A program made the position numbers and the translations under genes. From NCBI GenBank assembly GCA_905221605.1, contig CAJNDS010000014.1, positions 448,920-508,919 of the forward strand: a stretch of DNA of 60,000 nucleotides, written 5' to 3'. How positions within the stretch are numbered: the stretch's first letter is position 1; every line of letters begins with the position of its first letter. The DNA comes from Symbiodinium natans. Lineage: Eukaryota; Sar; Dinophyceae; Suessiales; Symbiodiniaceae. Shown piece after piece: positions 1 through 11,700 of the stretch. The notes under the pieces were generated by a model that worked only from the letters and a program-made list of their open reading frames with translations, made no database searches and was not told the origin of the DNA.

Positions 1-292
1 GGCTTCGCCCAAAGATCAACGATCATTCTTCATGTCCACTCCCCTCCGAAGCCGGTTCCATCAAAGAAAGGGTCCCGCCACGCCCAGGCAAACAAAAGTA
101 CACCGGGGCCTCACCTCGTAAACAGCAGACCCAAACCCCTAAGCCTCCTAAACCCGAAACTAGGGTTAGGTGACTTCTGCCGGGGCACAAGCTGTCCAAT
201 TGAGGCCTGGTCGTAGCGTCTGCTTGTAGCCTTCGTTTAGGTTTTATGGTTGTCGGCTACAGGGCGTAGCACAGGGGTCAACTTCGCTTGGG

Positions 293-435
293 GGTGAGAG
301 GGGAGTGAGAGGGGGGTGAGAGGGGGGTGAGAGGGGGGTGAGAGGGGGGTGAGAGGGGGGTGAGACGGGGGTGAGAGGGGGGTGAGAGGGGGGTGAGAGG
401 GGGGTGAGAGGGGGGTGAGAGGGGGGTGAGAGGGT
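293..435. repeat. 11-bp tandem repeat GTGAGAGGGGG
   Basis: About 13 near-identical units, with one unit altered (GTGAGACGGGG). Open frames through it are low-complexity Ser/Pro artefacts. Confidence 0.9.
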
Positions 436-565
436 GGAGGAGCGAGAGCGAAACCCTGTCAACCCTACAGTAACTCCTCAAAAACGCTGTACAACCCTCC
501 GAAACACTGCAAATCTGTACACAACCCTGTAGAATCCCTACACAAGACCTGTTAACAACACTATA

Positions 566-667
566 TTGGCATGTTCCCCCCTTATACTAACAGTCCTTAA
601 TGGGGACTATAATCAGGGGTACTGGAATCCCTATTGAGGACTGTTAGTATAAGGGAGAACATCCCAA
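566..667. mobile_element. MITE family 1, copy 1
   Basis: A 102-bp inverted-repeat element has outer ends TTGG(G/C)ATGTTC and inner TTATACTAACAGTCCT. No clear target duplication is visible, so it may be older than the other two copies. Confidence 0.75.
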
Positions 668-670
668 GCC

Positions 671-768
671 CAAACCCTAAACCCTAAACCCCAAACCCTA
701 AACCCTAAACCCTAAACCCTAAACCCTAAACCCTAAACCCTAAACCCTATACCCTAAACCCTAAACGA
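671..768 (-). repeat. CCCTAAA array
   Basis: About 13 units of the dinoflagellate/plant-type telomere heptamer, read here as the complement of TTTAGGG, with single variants (CCCCAAA, CCCTATA). Confidence 0.95.
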
Positions 769-806
769 AGCCCTGAACCCAAAAAGCTCTCGAGGCGAGG
801 AGCTGC

Positions 807-834
807 CGAAGTACTCGACGGCCACGTATCGGTC
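807..834 (-). CDS. Candidate downstream exon
   Basis: A short island reads DRYVAVEYF after an acceptor ...tgtctag, with a possible GC donor (TTCG|gcagct). Another frame is also open. It is weakly supported. Confidence 0.3.
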
Positions 835-852
835 CTAGACAAGGGAGACATT

Positions 853-990
853 GAGGGTTTAGGGTTTAGGATTAGGGGTTTGGGGTTTGGGGTTTAGGGT
901 TTAGGGTTTAGGGTTTAGGGTTTAGGGTTTAGGGTTTAGGGTTTGGGGTTTGGGGGTTTGGGTTTAGGGTCTAGGGTCTAGGGTCTAGGG
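853..990 (+). repeat. TTTAGGG array ending in TCTAGGG units
   Basis: Opposite in orientation to the array at 671-768, so the two arrays and the candidate exon between them form a large inverted arrangement. Confidence 0.95.
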
Positions 991-1206
991 TTGAGGGGGG
1001 CGATGGGAGGATATTCATTTAGGCTCCTGTGTTACATTCCCGAGGTGCCATGGACAGCTGGCACCGGTCTTCCTTTGTGTCCGAGGCGTCAGGAACCCCA
1101 AGCCCTGAAGCTTTAGGGTTTAGGGTTTAGGGTTTAGGGTTTAGGGTTAAACCCTGAACCTAAGCAGATGCCACAAACAAAAACCTAATTCCCAGCCGCT
1201 ACGTGC

Positions 1207-1255
1207 CTCTAACGGCCACAGGACCGAAAGGGTCGAACACCACGTACCAGAAGCC
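1207..1255 (-). CDS. Candidate downstream exon
   Basis: An island reads GFWYVVFDPFGPVAVR from an acceptor ...gcttcag to a GC donor (AGAG|gcacgt). It is hydrophobic and protein-like, and its position fits a C-terminal helicase exon, but no motif is recognised. Confidence 0.45.
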
Positions 1256-1499
1256 CTGAAGCCCCTACTAAACACCCCTTCAGTTTCTACTGGTACCCTG
1301 AAATTTACAGCCATCTACCCACACTAGAGGGCTGAATGAAGGGCTACTTGGGCCTTACCTTCCGTGGCGGGTAGCAGAGAGTAGCATGTCCCACTCTTAA
1401 GCCTATAACCCTCAAAAAGAGCAGCTGCTCCTGCGGCACCGAGACGAGGCCTCAGAAGTCGGCTGCTGGGAATGCCGGGTCGGGTAGGGAAGTTTTCGC

Positions 1500-1680
1500 T
1501 TCAACAAAACTTAAAGCCCCTAAGTCCCCAAACCCCCAAAAAGCCGCATTAAAGGCCCCTAATAAAACCATTTACACCCCCTATGAAGCCCCCTATAAGC
1601 CCCCGTGAAGCCCCCTAAACCCCCTGTGAAACCCCGTATGAAACCCCTATGAAACCCCCTATGAAAACCCCTTCAGATGA
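1500..1680 (-). repeat. Degenerate CCCC(T/G)ATGAA-type repeat
   Basis: Loose 9-11 bp units (CCCCCTATGAAAC and similar). Between it and 1,960 there is unique sequence with no gene I can support. Confidence 0.6.
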
Positions 1681-1959
1681 AAGAGGTGCCATATTCGGGG
1701 TTTTCAATGCCACTTCACCAACACCTCCTAAGCCGCCACCTTTCACATGACGAGTACTCTGGCGCGTTACAGCTGCAAGAGCATACACTTCAGGGCTTCA
1801 GGGCTTTGGATTTAGGGGTTTAGGGGTTTAAGGTTTGGGATTGAAAATTTGGGGGTTGAGGGGTCTGGGTGTAGCGTCCAGGTGCTCAGGTTTCAGGGCA
1901 TGGCGCGAGGTTTAGGGTTTCGGGGCTTCGGGGGGTGGGGGGCACACAACCCAGTGAAC

Positions 1960-2270
1960 CTGAACCCCTAAACCCTAAACTCTGAACCCTGAACCCTAAA
2001 CCTAAACCCTAAACCCTAAACCCGAAACCCTAAACCCTAAAACCTTCGGCCCTAAACCCCAAACCCTAAACCCAAAATACTCAAAACCCCAAGCCCTAAA
2101 CTTACCCTAGCCATCGCGAGGGATTCCTGAGCTTCCCGCAGTTGAAGCCAGGGATGCAGCCCCACTCGTTCCGCAAATCCCCCATGGCCCAACAGTGGAC
2201 CTAGACCCTCAACCCTCAACCCTAAACCCTAAACCCTAAACCCTAAACCCCAAACCCTAAACCCTCAACC
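1960..2270 (-). repeat. Two CCCTAAA arrays around a candidate exon
   Basis: Arrays at 1,960-2,110 and 2,206-2,270 flank the 2,133-2,200 island. The stretch 2,270-2,676 is unique, with no coding call made. Confidence 0.85.
2133..2200 (-). CDS. Candidate downstream exon
   Basis: An island flanked by CCCTAAA arrays is open from the acceptor ...gtctag through VHCWAMGDLRNEWGCIPG and FNCG to a possible GC donor (GGGAA|gctcag). No family motif is recognised. If real it would belong to the HA2/OB part of the helicase. Confidence 0.4.
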
Positions 2271-2676
2271 TCAGGGTGAAGGCCCAGAAAACGCGAACCT
2301 CTGGAATAAGCCTTCTTGACCCCCTACATGCCCTTGACGGGAGGCCTTCAAGTTTGGGGGGCGTTGAAGAGCCCTGAAACTCTGAAGCTCAACTCCTTCA
2401 ATCTCTTGCTGACAACAGCGGCGGCGGAAACATGCGTGAAGAGGGGTGACGAGGCTTCGGGCACTAAGTAAGTAGGGTCTACGTCGGGGTGTCCTGATCC
2501 CCAAACCCTAAACCCTAAACCTACGAAGCTTCCGGAGACCTTCAAGCGGCACTTCAGGAGAGTTCTTCCCAAATCAGAACCTCAATCTCACATCCATTTG
2601 GTATCACTGCAAGGGCAGATCACGACCTTCTGCCTCACTTTGAAGCCACCTGACGACCCTGCAACATCAGTAATTC

Positions 2677-2817
2677 GCTAAACCCCTAAACCCCCCTAAA
2701 CCCCCCGAAACCCCCTGAACTCCCTGAACTCCCTGAACCCCCTAAACCCCCCAAACCCCCTAAACCCCCTAAACCCCCCGAACCCCTAAACCCCCTAAAC
2801 CCCCTAAACCCCCCAAA
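2677..2817 (-). repeat. CCCCCTAAA variant array
   Basis: Units are 8-10 bp with extra C residues (AAACCCCCCTAAACCCC), a longer-C variant of the heptamer. Confidence 0.85.
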
Positions 2818-2924
2818 GGATTTAGTAGGCTCTCACGGCGAAAACAGGAGGTGTTTGTGTTCTTCAGGCTTTATGGGCCTGCAGGAAATCCTTTGGAAAC
2901 CAACTTGTGGGTTTGAGGCTAGGG

Positions 2925-3305
2925 TTTAGCGTTTAGCATTTAGCGTTTAGGGTCTAGGGTTTAGGGTTTAGGAATTAGGGTTTAGGGTTTAGGGTTTAGG
3001 GTTTAGGGTTTAGGGTTTAGGGTTTAGGGTTAGGGTTTAGGGTTTAGGGTTTAGGGTTTAGGGTTTAGGGTTTAGGGTTTAGGGGTTAGGGGGGTTTAGG
3101 GTTTAGGGTTTAGGGTTTAGGGTTTAGGGTTTAGGGTTTAGGGTTTAGGGTTTAGGGTTTAGGGTTTAGGGTTTAGGGAGGGTTTAGGGTTTAGGGTTTA
3201 GGGTTTAGGGTTTAGGGTTTAGGGTTTAGGGTTTAGGGTTTAGGGTTTAGGGTTTAGGGTTTAGGGTTTAGGGTTTAGGGTTTAGGGTTTGGGGGTTTGG
3301 GGTTT
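2925..3305 (+). repeat. Long TTTAGGG array
   Basis: About 50 units, one of the longest arrays in the window, just downstream of the last recognised helicase exon and in antisense orientation to it. Interruptions are single GGG insertions. Confidence 0.95.
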
Positions 3306-3456
3306 AGGGTTGAGGTCTAGGTTGATAGATGGTTGTAGGGTTCAGGGTTTTGGGTTTAGGCTTTTCAGGTTTGGGGATTGGGGGTTTCGCATTTGGGGTT
3401 TGGGCGTCTTGGAGATTAGGGCTTGGTGTTTGCCAGTTTGGAGTTGGAGGACTGAC

Positions 3457-3514
3457 AGAGCAACACGTCCTCCAGGGGGCTCCGCAACAACTCCGGCGGG
3501 AGGAAGTCATCCAC
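3457..3514 (-). CDS. Helicase exon: start of HA2-linked region
   Basis: A 58-nt exon reads VDDFLPPELLRSPLEDVLL plus T. It matches the P-E-(I/L)-L-R-x-x-L-(E/D) stretch after motif VI. The acceptor is ...ctggtag and the donor is TCT|gtcagt (GT). The next exon downstream was not identified with confidence. Confidence 0.86.
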
Positions 3515-6500
3515 CTACCAGCTAAACCCTAAACCTCTGAACCCTCAACCCTAAACCCTTAAACACTTAAACCCTGAACCACAGACTCCGCGCTTGGCGT
3601 GGATCACTCATTCGACCACAACCTTGCTAAGCGCATAGCCCCTCTAAAACTCGAAACGAAAACCCGAAACCTTAAAGACTACAAGAGGTCCTTGGCGATT
3701 CGCCTCCGCCACTCTACGGCCGAGATTTAAGGTCTGGAGCCCTTCAACCGTTAACACAGCGGTCGAAGCCAACGCCATCACAGCCTAATAGCATCAGCTG
3801 CGGATCATGCTGATCGTCTCGTGAAGCGAGCTTCGCAGTCCCCGGCTTCGGGCCCGCATCACCAACCACACCCAAATGGACTGAGACGCCGCCCTCAAAT
3901 CCATCTGAATGGAATATATGCCCTGCAACCTCAAATACCCCTTCAAAAGGCCGAAGGGTACCTTAAATGGGGGTTTTGGGGCATCTAGATCCCAGACCCT
4001 GCACCCAGTAAGGTCTTAAGTACCTTTAGCCTTCAAGTGCTCTGAACCCAAACCGACGAACTGTCAACCAAAACCCTAATCCCTGAACCCGAAACCATAT
4101 ATATATGATTCAGCCCCGGCGGGCCCCCCCCCCTCCCCCCTACCCCCCCCCCCCTGTGGTGTGGTTGGGGGTTGGTTTTAGGGTTTTAGGGTTTAGGGTT
4201 TAGGGTTTAGGGTTTTAGGGTTTTAGGGTTTTAGGGTTTAGGGTTTAGGGTTTTTTTAGGGTTTTAGGGTTTTAGGGTTTAGGGTTTAGGGTTTACGGTT
4301 TAGGGTTTTAGGGTTTAGGGTTTAGGGTTTAGGGTTTAGGGTTTTCCCCGCGGATGGGGTACTAAGATGATCCCCCCCCCCCCTGTGGTGTGGTTGGGGG
4401 TTGGTTTTAGGGTTAGGGTTTAGGGTTCAGGGTTTTAGGGTTTAGGGTTTAAGGTTTAAGACTTAAGGTTTAGGGTTTAGGGTTAGGGTTTAGGTTTTAG
4501 GGTTTAGGGTTTAGGGTTTAGGGTTTAGGGGTTTAGGGTTTAGGGGGGTTTAGGGGGGTTTAGGGTTTAGGGTTTAGGGTTTAGGGTTAGGGTTTAGGGA
4601 CCGTAGAGTAGGCTTGGGGGGGGGGGGGGATACCATGGGGGGGGGGCCCAGGACGCTCGACGCTGAACCATATATATATATATGGATTAAAAATCAACCC
4701 GAACGAAACTCTACATGCACCCTATTATATACCATGGGGGGGGGGCCCAGGACGCTCGACGCTGAACCATATATATATATATGGATTAAAAATCAACCCG
4801 AACGAAACTCTACATGCACCCTATTATAAAGCCCTGAACCCTCAACCCTAAACCCTCACTCACACACCTTGTTGTAGCGCTCGCGGCAGAAGAGGTGGAA
4901 GCAGAGACCCCCCTGCGTTCGGCCTGGGGCTTCGAGGCTTCTCAGCTTCGGGGACTTTTGGGGCTTAGGGTTTAGGGCTTAGGGTTTAGGGTTGAGGGTT
5001 TAGGGTTCAGGGTTTAGGGCTAGGTGCTTTGAAGTCCTCTCCAGCATGAACACAACAGAGAACTGCTCTCCCACACTTACTCCACGCTTTTCAACCCTGT
5101 AATGCTCTTCTCACCCGACGCCCGCCCTCTTAAGGACCTTCATTTAGATCAACCCACACTACGCAAAGCCCTACCCTGCCCATGTAGAGACCTTCGTCTC
5201 CCACTTCCCACGCTTCGTCCTTGTGTGGGACTTGGGCTGACACAATGCTCAGACTAACTGCCATAAGTTTCTTCGCGCCCGTCACCAACGAACTCAAACA
5301 ACTCGGGCGCAGAAAAACTCGTGGGCTGGAACACCGTGCTGTGCAACCACCGCATGACCTCCAGCTGGTTTTGATGAGCTGCGCAGACTGACACCGCTGC
5401 TCTCGGGCTGACAGTCCAAACCGCTTCCTGTTCCTCCAAACTGCTCCACAACGCACGCACAATCTCCACAAAGCCACGCCCCGAGGCACAGATCAGACTG
5501 GCCAAGACTACATGGGTAGCCAGGGCACGATTTCGACACGGTTATGGCATGTTGCACAGAGCAGGGCCAGTAAGGTCAACTTGATGCTTGAGTCCTTGTC
5601 AGTCTGCACCTCCACAAGCAGGCGCACGATCTCCACATGGCCTTTGTTAGCAGCTGCAATTATCGCGGCGCCTGTCAGGTAGGCACCGGTGCCACCCGGC
5701 ATGGCTTGAATGAACAGCCGTGCCATTTCCACGTGCCCCCAACAAGCAGCAAATGCAAGGGGTGTCAGACCCAAGGTTTTGGAAACTGCGTTCACGTCCG
5801 CGCCGGCCTCCAGGAGAAAGCGCGCACATTGCACGCTTTTTGATGGGTTGTCCAGAATGGCGGTGTCATGTCAGTATCCCTGTCTGGCTGTTCAAGGTCG
5901 GCTCGTCCATTGATGAGGATGCTTACAATCGTTGAGTGGCCCCCTGCAGCCGCAGCACTAAGTGGTTCCTCCAGATTGACGTCAGCCCCTGCCTGGATAA
6001 GTGCACTTACCGTCTCTGCACCGCCTGCTCCAGCTGCGACAGCAAGCGGCCCCCCAAGATTTACGTCAGCCCTCGCATGTAATAACTCTTGCACAACCGG
6101 CAGACAATCAGCTTCGGCTGCTCGGGCAAGGGCTGTCTGTTTAGTGCGTTCATGAACGGCATCTATGTCAGCCCGTGCCTGTAGCAGTAGACACGCGACT
6201 TCAGCACTCCTGAAGCTGCACAGAAGCGGACGCCCACATTCAGCATCTGCAGGAGGGTTTGGGTCAGCGTGGGCTTCCAGCAGCAGGCAGACAACGTCCA
6301 TATGGCGACGTTCAGCTGCCAGGCAAAGAGGCCACGTGATCGCAAAGCGTTCGAAGCGGCAAGCTAAGTTGGGATCTTGTGGACGATGGAGAATCTCTTC
6401 AACCTGTGTCAAAAAACCGCTGCCCGCGCAGGCTCCGAGCTCATCCCTCTGCTCCTCCGAAGCACCAATGAACGGAAGAAGAACGAGCTGTAGATCCACA

Positions 6501-8745
6501 GGAGCCTCCATGCTGAAGTCTGCTACCTCGAGACCTTCATGCAGGAGGCGCTGCTGAAAGCGTGACCGCCCGCAGAGTTTCTGCAGCCGCGTCTTCAGCG
6601 TCAGTACATCCTTCGCTTCACCCACCTCCGTGCTAAGCAGTTTCTGGCCGGAAGGCAGCCACACATGCAGCATACTTGAGATGAACTACGAAGCTACAAC
6701 AGGTAAAAATGATGATGATGGTGCCAACCTGAGTTGTGCTTTGAACCCTTTGAAAGTTATTCAGCACAACCCCGAAACTGGGGATGACTATTGCAACCAT
6801 TCATATTCGGACGATGATTATTACTCTTGCAACCCTTCATTGTTGCTTTGGGCCGCTCCAAGAAGACACTCGGGCTCAGCTTGTTTGTTGCTTGTATCAT
6901 TTTTTCTTGTGTGGGGGGGGGGGGGGGGGGGGGGGTGAAGGGTTTTCCTACAGGGTTCTTAAGGTGGAGTGGGGGAGTGAGTATAGGTTCCACAGCTAGA
7001 ACTATGAGCCTGTACCAAACCCCCCCCCTCCGAATTATCCTACACTGCCCAGTCGGTACCCCACACGTTTAGGGTTTAGGGTTTAGGGTTTAGGGTTTAG
7101 GGTTTAGGGTTTAGGGTTTAGGGTTTAGGGTTTAGGGTTTAGGGTTTAGGGTTTAGGGTTTAGGGTTTAGGGTTTAGGGAACATAAGCTCATGTAGGCCT
7201 CTCCTGGAACACGAAAGAGGCCTCGAAGTCTCTCTAAGGAGTGCCCCTTGACACCCTATCCTGGGTTTGTTGGGGAGGTTAGGCTTAGGAGACCATGAGC
7301 TGCGTGGCCGGGGCATGGGTGAACTCGCACAACAAGCCAGGCCCGTGAAGCCCTCGAGACTCTATAGGGCCACACCGCAGGGTTTAGGGTTTAGGGATGC
7401 GCGTGCTGGCCTTGCGTTGGACTTGTCGGGCCCAACACATAGGGAATTGACAGTTGCAGGAAGGCGCCGACATTGTGAGCCCCAAAAAGCAGAATAAACG
7501 CGAAGTAAAGCAGACCTTTAAACTCGACCCCTTTAGGGCTAAGGGTTGCTAGGGGCTGTCCAACCCTTACCCTAGACCCTAAACCCTAAACCCTAAACCC
7601 TAAACCCTAAACCCTAAACCCTAAACCCTAAACCCTAGCCCCTAACCCTAAACCCTAAACCCCTGAAGCTGAGGACTCTCTGTCGCCCCCATGTCGCCGC
7701 ACGCGCCTGCGCGCCCTGCTCGCTGCTTCGATGACGCCTGCACCAGACCACCGGGCTCAGGGTTTTAGGTGTTAGGGTGTTAGGGTGTTAGGGTTTTAGG
7801 GTTTAGGGTTTAGGGTTTAGGGCTTAGGGCTTAGGATTTAGGGCTTAGGGTTTAGGGTTTAGGGTTTAGGGTTTAGGGTTTAGGGTTTAGGGTTTAGGGT
7901 TTAGAGTTTGGGCTTCGAGGTTTGGGGTGTGGGGGCGGCTTGGGTTTGACCATTGGGAGCCTACCATAGACTGAGAGCTTGATGTGGGGTGGCTACACTC
8001 AGCTGCTTTGGGGCTTTTCAGGGCCCTTTAAGGGCTCAAGATGTTCATTTCAGATCTCCTTCTTTCCCTATCCAAGACCCCTCCCCCAATACCTAAGCCC
8101 TACCCTAAACCCTAAACCCTAAACCCGAAACCCTAAACCCTAAACCCTAAACCCTGCAGCGACTGATGTGCAAAACCAAAAGCTCCCAGGACCGCTGGCG
8201 CAGGTGGGGTGACCCTAAACCCTAAACCCTAAACCCTAAACCCTAAACCCTAAACCCTAAACCCTAAACCCCAAACTCATGGGCCCTTTTGGTACCCCAA
8301 ACTACAGTTGAAAAATGTTAGGGTTTGGGGCTTGGGGTTTGGGGTTTGGGGTGTGGGAATTGGGGTTTTGGGGTTTAGGCTTTAGGGTTTAGGGCGGGTT
8401 TAGGGTTTAGGGTTTAGGGTTTAGGGCTGAGTCCGAAGCCCACTGAGGAAAATAGGAAGGGAAAAGAAGCGGAGAAGCCCCCTCCCAGACCCAGCAAAGA
8501 GAAACCGGAGACTCGAACCTCCCTTAGTTAAGCAAACATATGTCCAGGAACACGACGCAACTAAGGGATCACGCGGTCTTTGGAGGGTCGTGATAAGAAC
8601 TTACAGAACCCTAAAACCTAAACCGTATAAAAGCTATAAAACATATAAACCCTATAAACCCTATAAACCCTATAAACCCTATAAACCCTATAAACCCTAT
8701 AAACCCTATAAACCCTATAAACCCTATATGGGCCAGCATAGGCGC

Positions 8746-8785
<40 letters not shown>

Positions 8786-11700
8786 TTGTGGTTTCATGGT
8801 GGGTTTTGGGTTCCCTCCCCCCCCCCTGTGGTTCATGGTCTGTGGTTCATGGGTTAGGGTTTAGGGGTTTAGGGTTAGGCTTTAGGGTTCAGGATTTTCA
8901 CTCTGGTCCATTGGTTCACTGTGGGTTTAGAGTTTGATTTGGGTTCAAGGTTCGGGGTAATGATAGGTTTACGGTTTCCCCTCTCCCCCCTTTGGTTCGT
9001 GCTGGGTTTACGGTTGAGGGTTCAGAGTTAAAGCAGCAAAGGTTTCGGGTTTACCCTTCTCCCTCCCGTCGTTCATTGGTGGGTTTAAGTTTTAGGGCTA
9101 GGGTTCAGGGTTTGGGGTTTAGGCTGAGGCTTCTCTGTCCCCCCCCCCCCCCCGTGGTCCGTGGTGTTTTTAGGGTTAACAGGCAGGGTTTGGTGGGGGG
9201 TTGCCGGGGGGGGGGTGATACCTTGGGGGGGGGGGGGGGGGTCGATTACGCGGAACGCGGGCGCATATAAACCCTATAAACCCTATAAACCCTAAAAACC
9301 CTATAAACCCTATAAACCCTATAAACCCTATAAACCCTATAAACCCTATAAACCCTCTAAACCCTCTAAACCCTATAAACCCTATAAACCCTATGCGCCA
9401 TGGACCTTTACGTATAATGTGGGCACCGCTTTTTTTCAAGCTTAAAACTTGTCTGTGCAAGTAGTTAAAGCACTAAACCGAAAATCAAACCAATTGTAAA
9501 TTGCAAGTTCCTCCCCGCAAATTCCCTTGAACACAACACCAAACCAAATGCAAACATTAACTTCTGCAACGCGGACAAAACCTTTAGACAGACATTTTCA
9601 ACCAAGAATACAAGTTTAACTCTGCCTTTACAAACACTTCAATCCAAAGTCCAAACCAAAGGAAACACAAGTGCTACGAATCAAACATTGAAACTTGCCT
9701 GTGTAGACACTCGTAAACAAGAATCTGAAACAGAAGGTGGGCACTAAAAACCTGCCCTTACAAAACACAGAGTATGTGACATAAATTTATATATGAGTGT
9801 ATATATATATATAGATGACGTATGGTTGTTGAAATCTTCAAGACATTTTTCGCTCAAAGCACTTGTTGTACAAGATGTATTCAACAGGTAGTAGTCGTTG
9901 TCATATGACATACGGAAATGAAGTTTCGACTCTCACACTGGCACAAGGTGGGCGAGGCTGCTGGTCAATCTGGTGTAACCATATAACAAAAACAAAAAAC
10001 ACAGGTGTTCTTTCATTTCCTATGAGAAGATAGAGGAGCTATTTCATCTCCTACTCAGAGATAGAGTAACTGGTTCGCAAACGAATAAGAGCGTCTTCAT
10101 CTCCCGACACTGGGTAGGGGTCTACGATCTCCTATCTTCTATCTCAGTCTCGCAATAGGTCATGAGAGGCCTCCGCTAGCTTTGCGCAGGAAAAGAAAGA
10201 GAGCTCTCTACTATGTCAATTTTTCAAAAATAGCTTCTCTGTCAATGAAGAGGTCATAAGAGAAGCCCTTTATCTCTTCAAAAGAAATGACAGAGCCCTT
10301 CGAACTTTTTACGAGAGATCTCTCCTTTACCCTAAATAAAACAACCAAAGTTCTGAAGGCCTTTCTTTACTCCTCAAGTGGGGACATTACACAACTCATC
10401 AGTTTCTATCGTTTATGTGAGAGAGTCTATTCTATCTTTAAATGGGTCATCTGAAAGCTCCTCTGTCTCTTTGAAGGGGATGAGTCTCTTCTGAAAAGGG
10501 CTCCTCCAAGGTATCCCCGCTCTCCTTCTTTAGGGAATGACAGAGCTCCTTAGCCTTATTTACCCTTATTCCTCATGGCAGGCTGCATTGCTGGGGCCAA
10601 GGCGCGCAAGAAACTTCAAACCAGCAGAGCACGTCAGCATTTCCAGCCGATATGGTCTTGCAGCCGCTGCAGCTTCGTAGGGTGTGGTCTACGAGACATC
10701 TTGAACATGCACACACATCGTCTCTCTTCTGCCGGTCTGGGACACAGAAGACAAGTTCCAACACCTGATCCCGAGCATCATGTTCCTCACAAGTAGTGGT
10801 AGGCCCTTCACCCCGGATTTTTGGGGGCTGGGAGTAGTTTTAACAGGCAACGCGAGGTGGGGTTGGACTGCGTAATCTTTCAAAAGTCTTTCTCCCACTT
10901 GAAGAAGTGTTTCCTAAAAAGAGATATCGGGAAGGATCTCTCATTTCCTCGAGAGAGGGATCTTTTATTGAAAAGAAAACACATGAGGTTTTTCATGTTC
11001 CATTAGGAGACAGAGAGGTCTCTCATTCTGCATTAAAAGATCGAGGACATCGTTCATTTCCGTTTTTATTTGTTATGAGAAGGTAGGGGGGCGGGGGGGG
11101 GGGGGGAATGGGCTCTCTCATTTCCGACTGCGAGACAGAGGGGCATAGAGGGGATCTCTGATGTCTTCGAAAGAGAGATCCTCCACTCAGGAGGGACACA
11201 AGTTATTCCATTTCCAAAAGAATAGAGGAGCTCTTAATGCCCCATTTCTCATTATAAATAAACAGATGGGATGACATCGATTCGTTTCCATTCTGTTGTT
11301 CTTGTTTATCAAAGGACTTCTTTTGATTCCTATGAGAAGATAGAAGGCTCTTCTTTCGTCTCCTACTCAGAGATAGAAGATTGCATTGGTAATACAAAAG
11401 AAATCATAAGAGCTCTCTCATGTCCTCTCTTTTGTGTCTCGTCAATAGGTAGCTACCGTTTCCTATTTTTTACCTGAAAGAGCTTCTGTCTCTCGCAATA
11501 GGTCATGAGAGGCCTCCTCTATCTTTTTGCAGGAAATGAAAGAGAGTTCTCTACAATTTCTGTGTTTCAAAAATGTTTCTCAAGCAATAAGAGAAGCCGT
11601 TTGTCGCTTCATAGGCAACGACGGAGCCCTACTACCTTTTTTCTTGAGATCTCTCCTTTACCCTCAATAAAAGTTTTGAAGGCCTTTCTCTATCCCTTAA

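Noticed and set aside
244-481. Ser/Pro-rich open frames
   Set aside because: They are translations of an 11-bp tandem repeat.
8590-9460. KPY-rich and IGF-rich open frames
   Set aside because: They follow from the 9-bp CCCTATAAA repeat having a length divisible by three.
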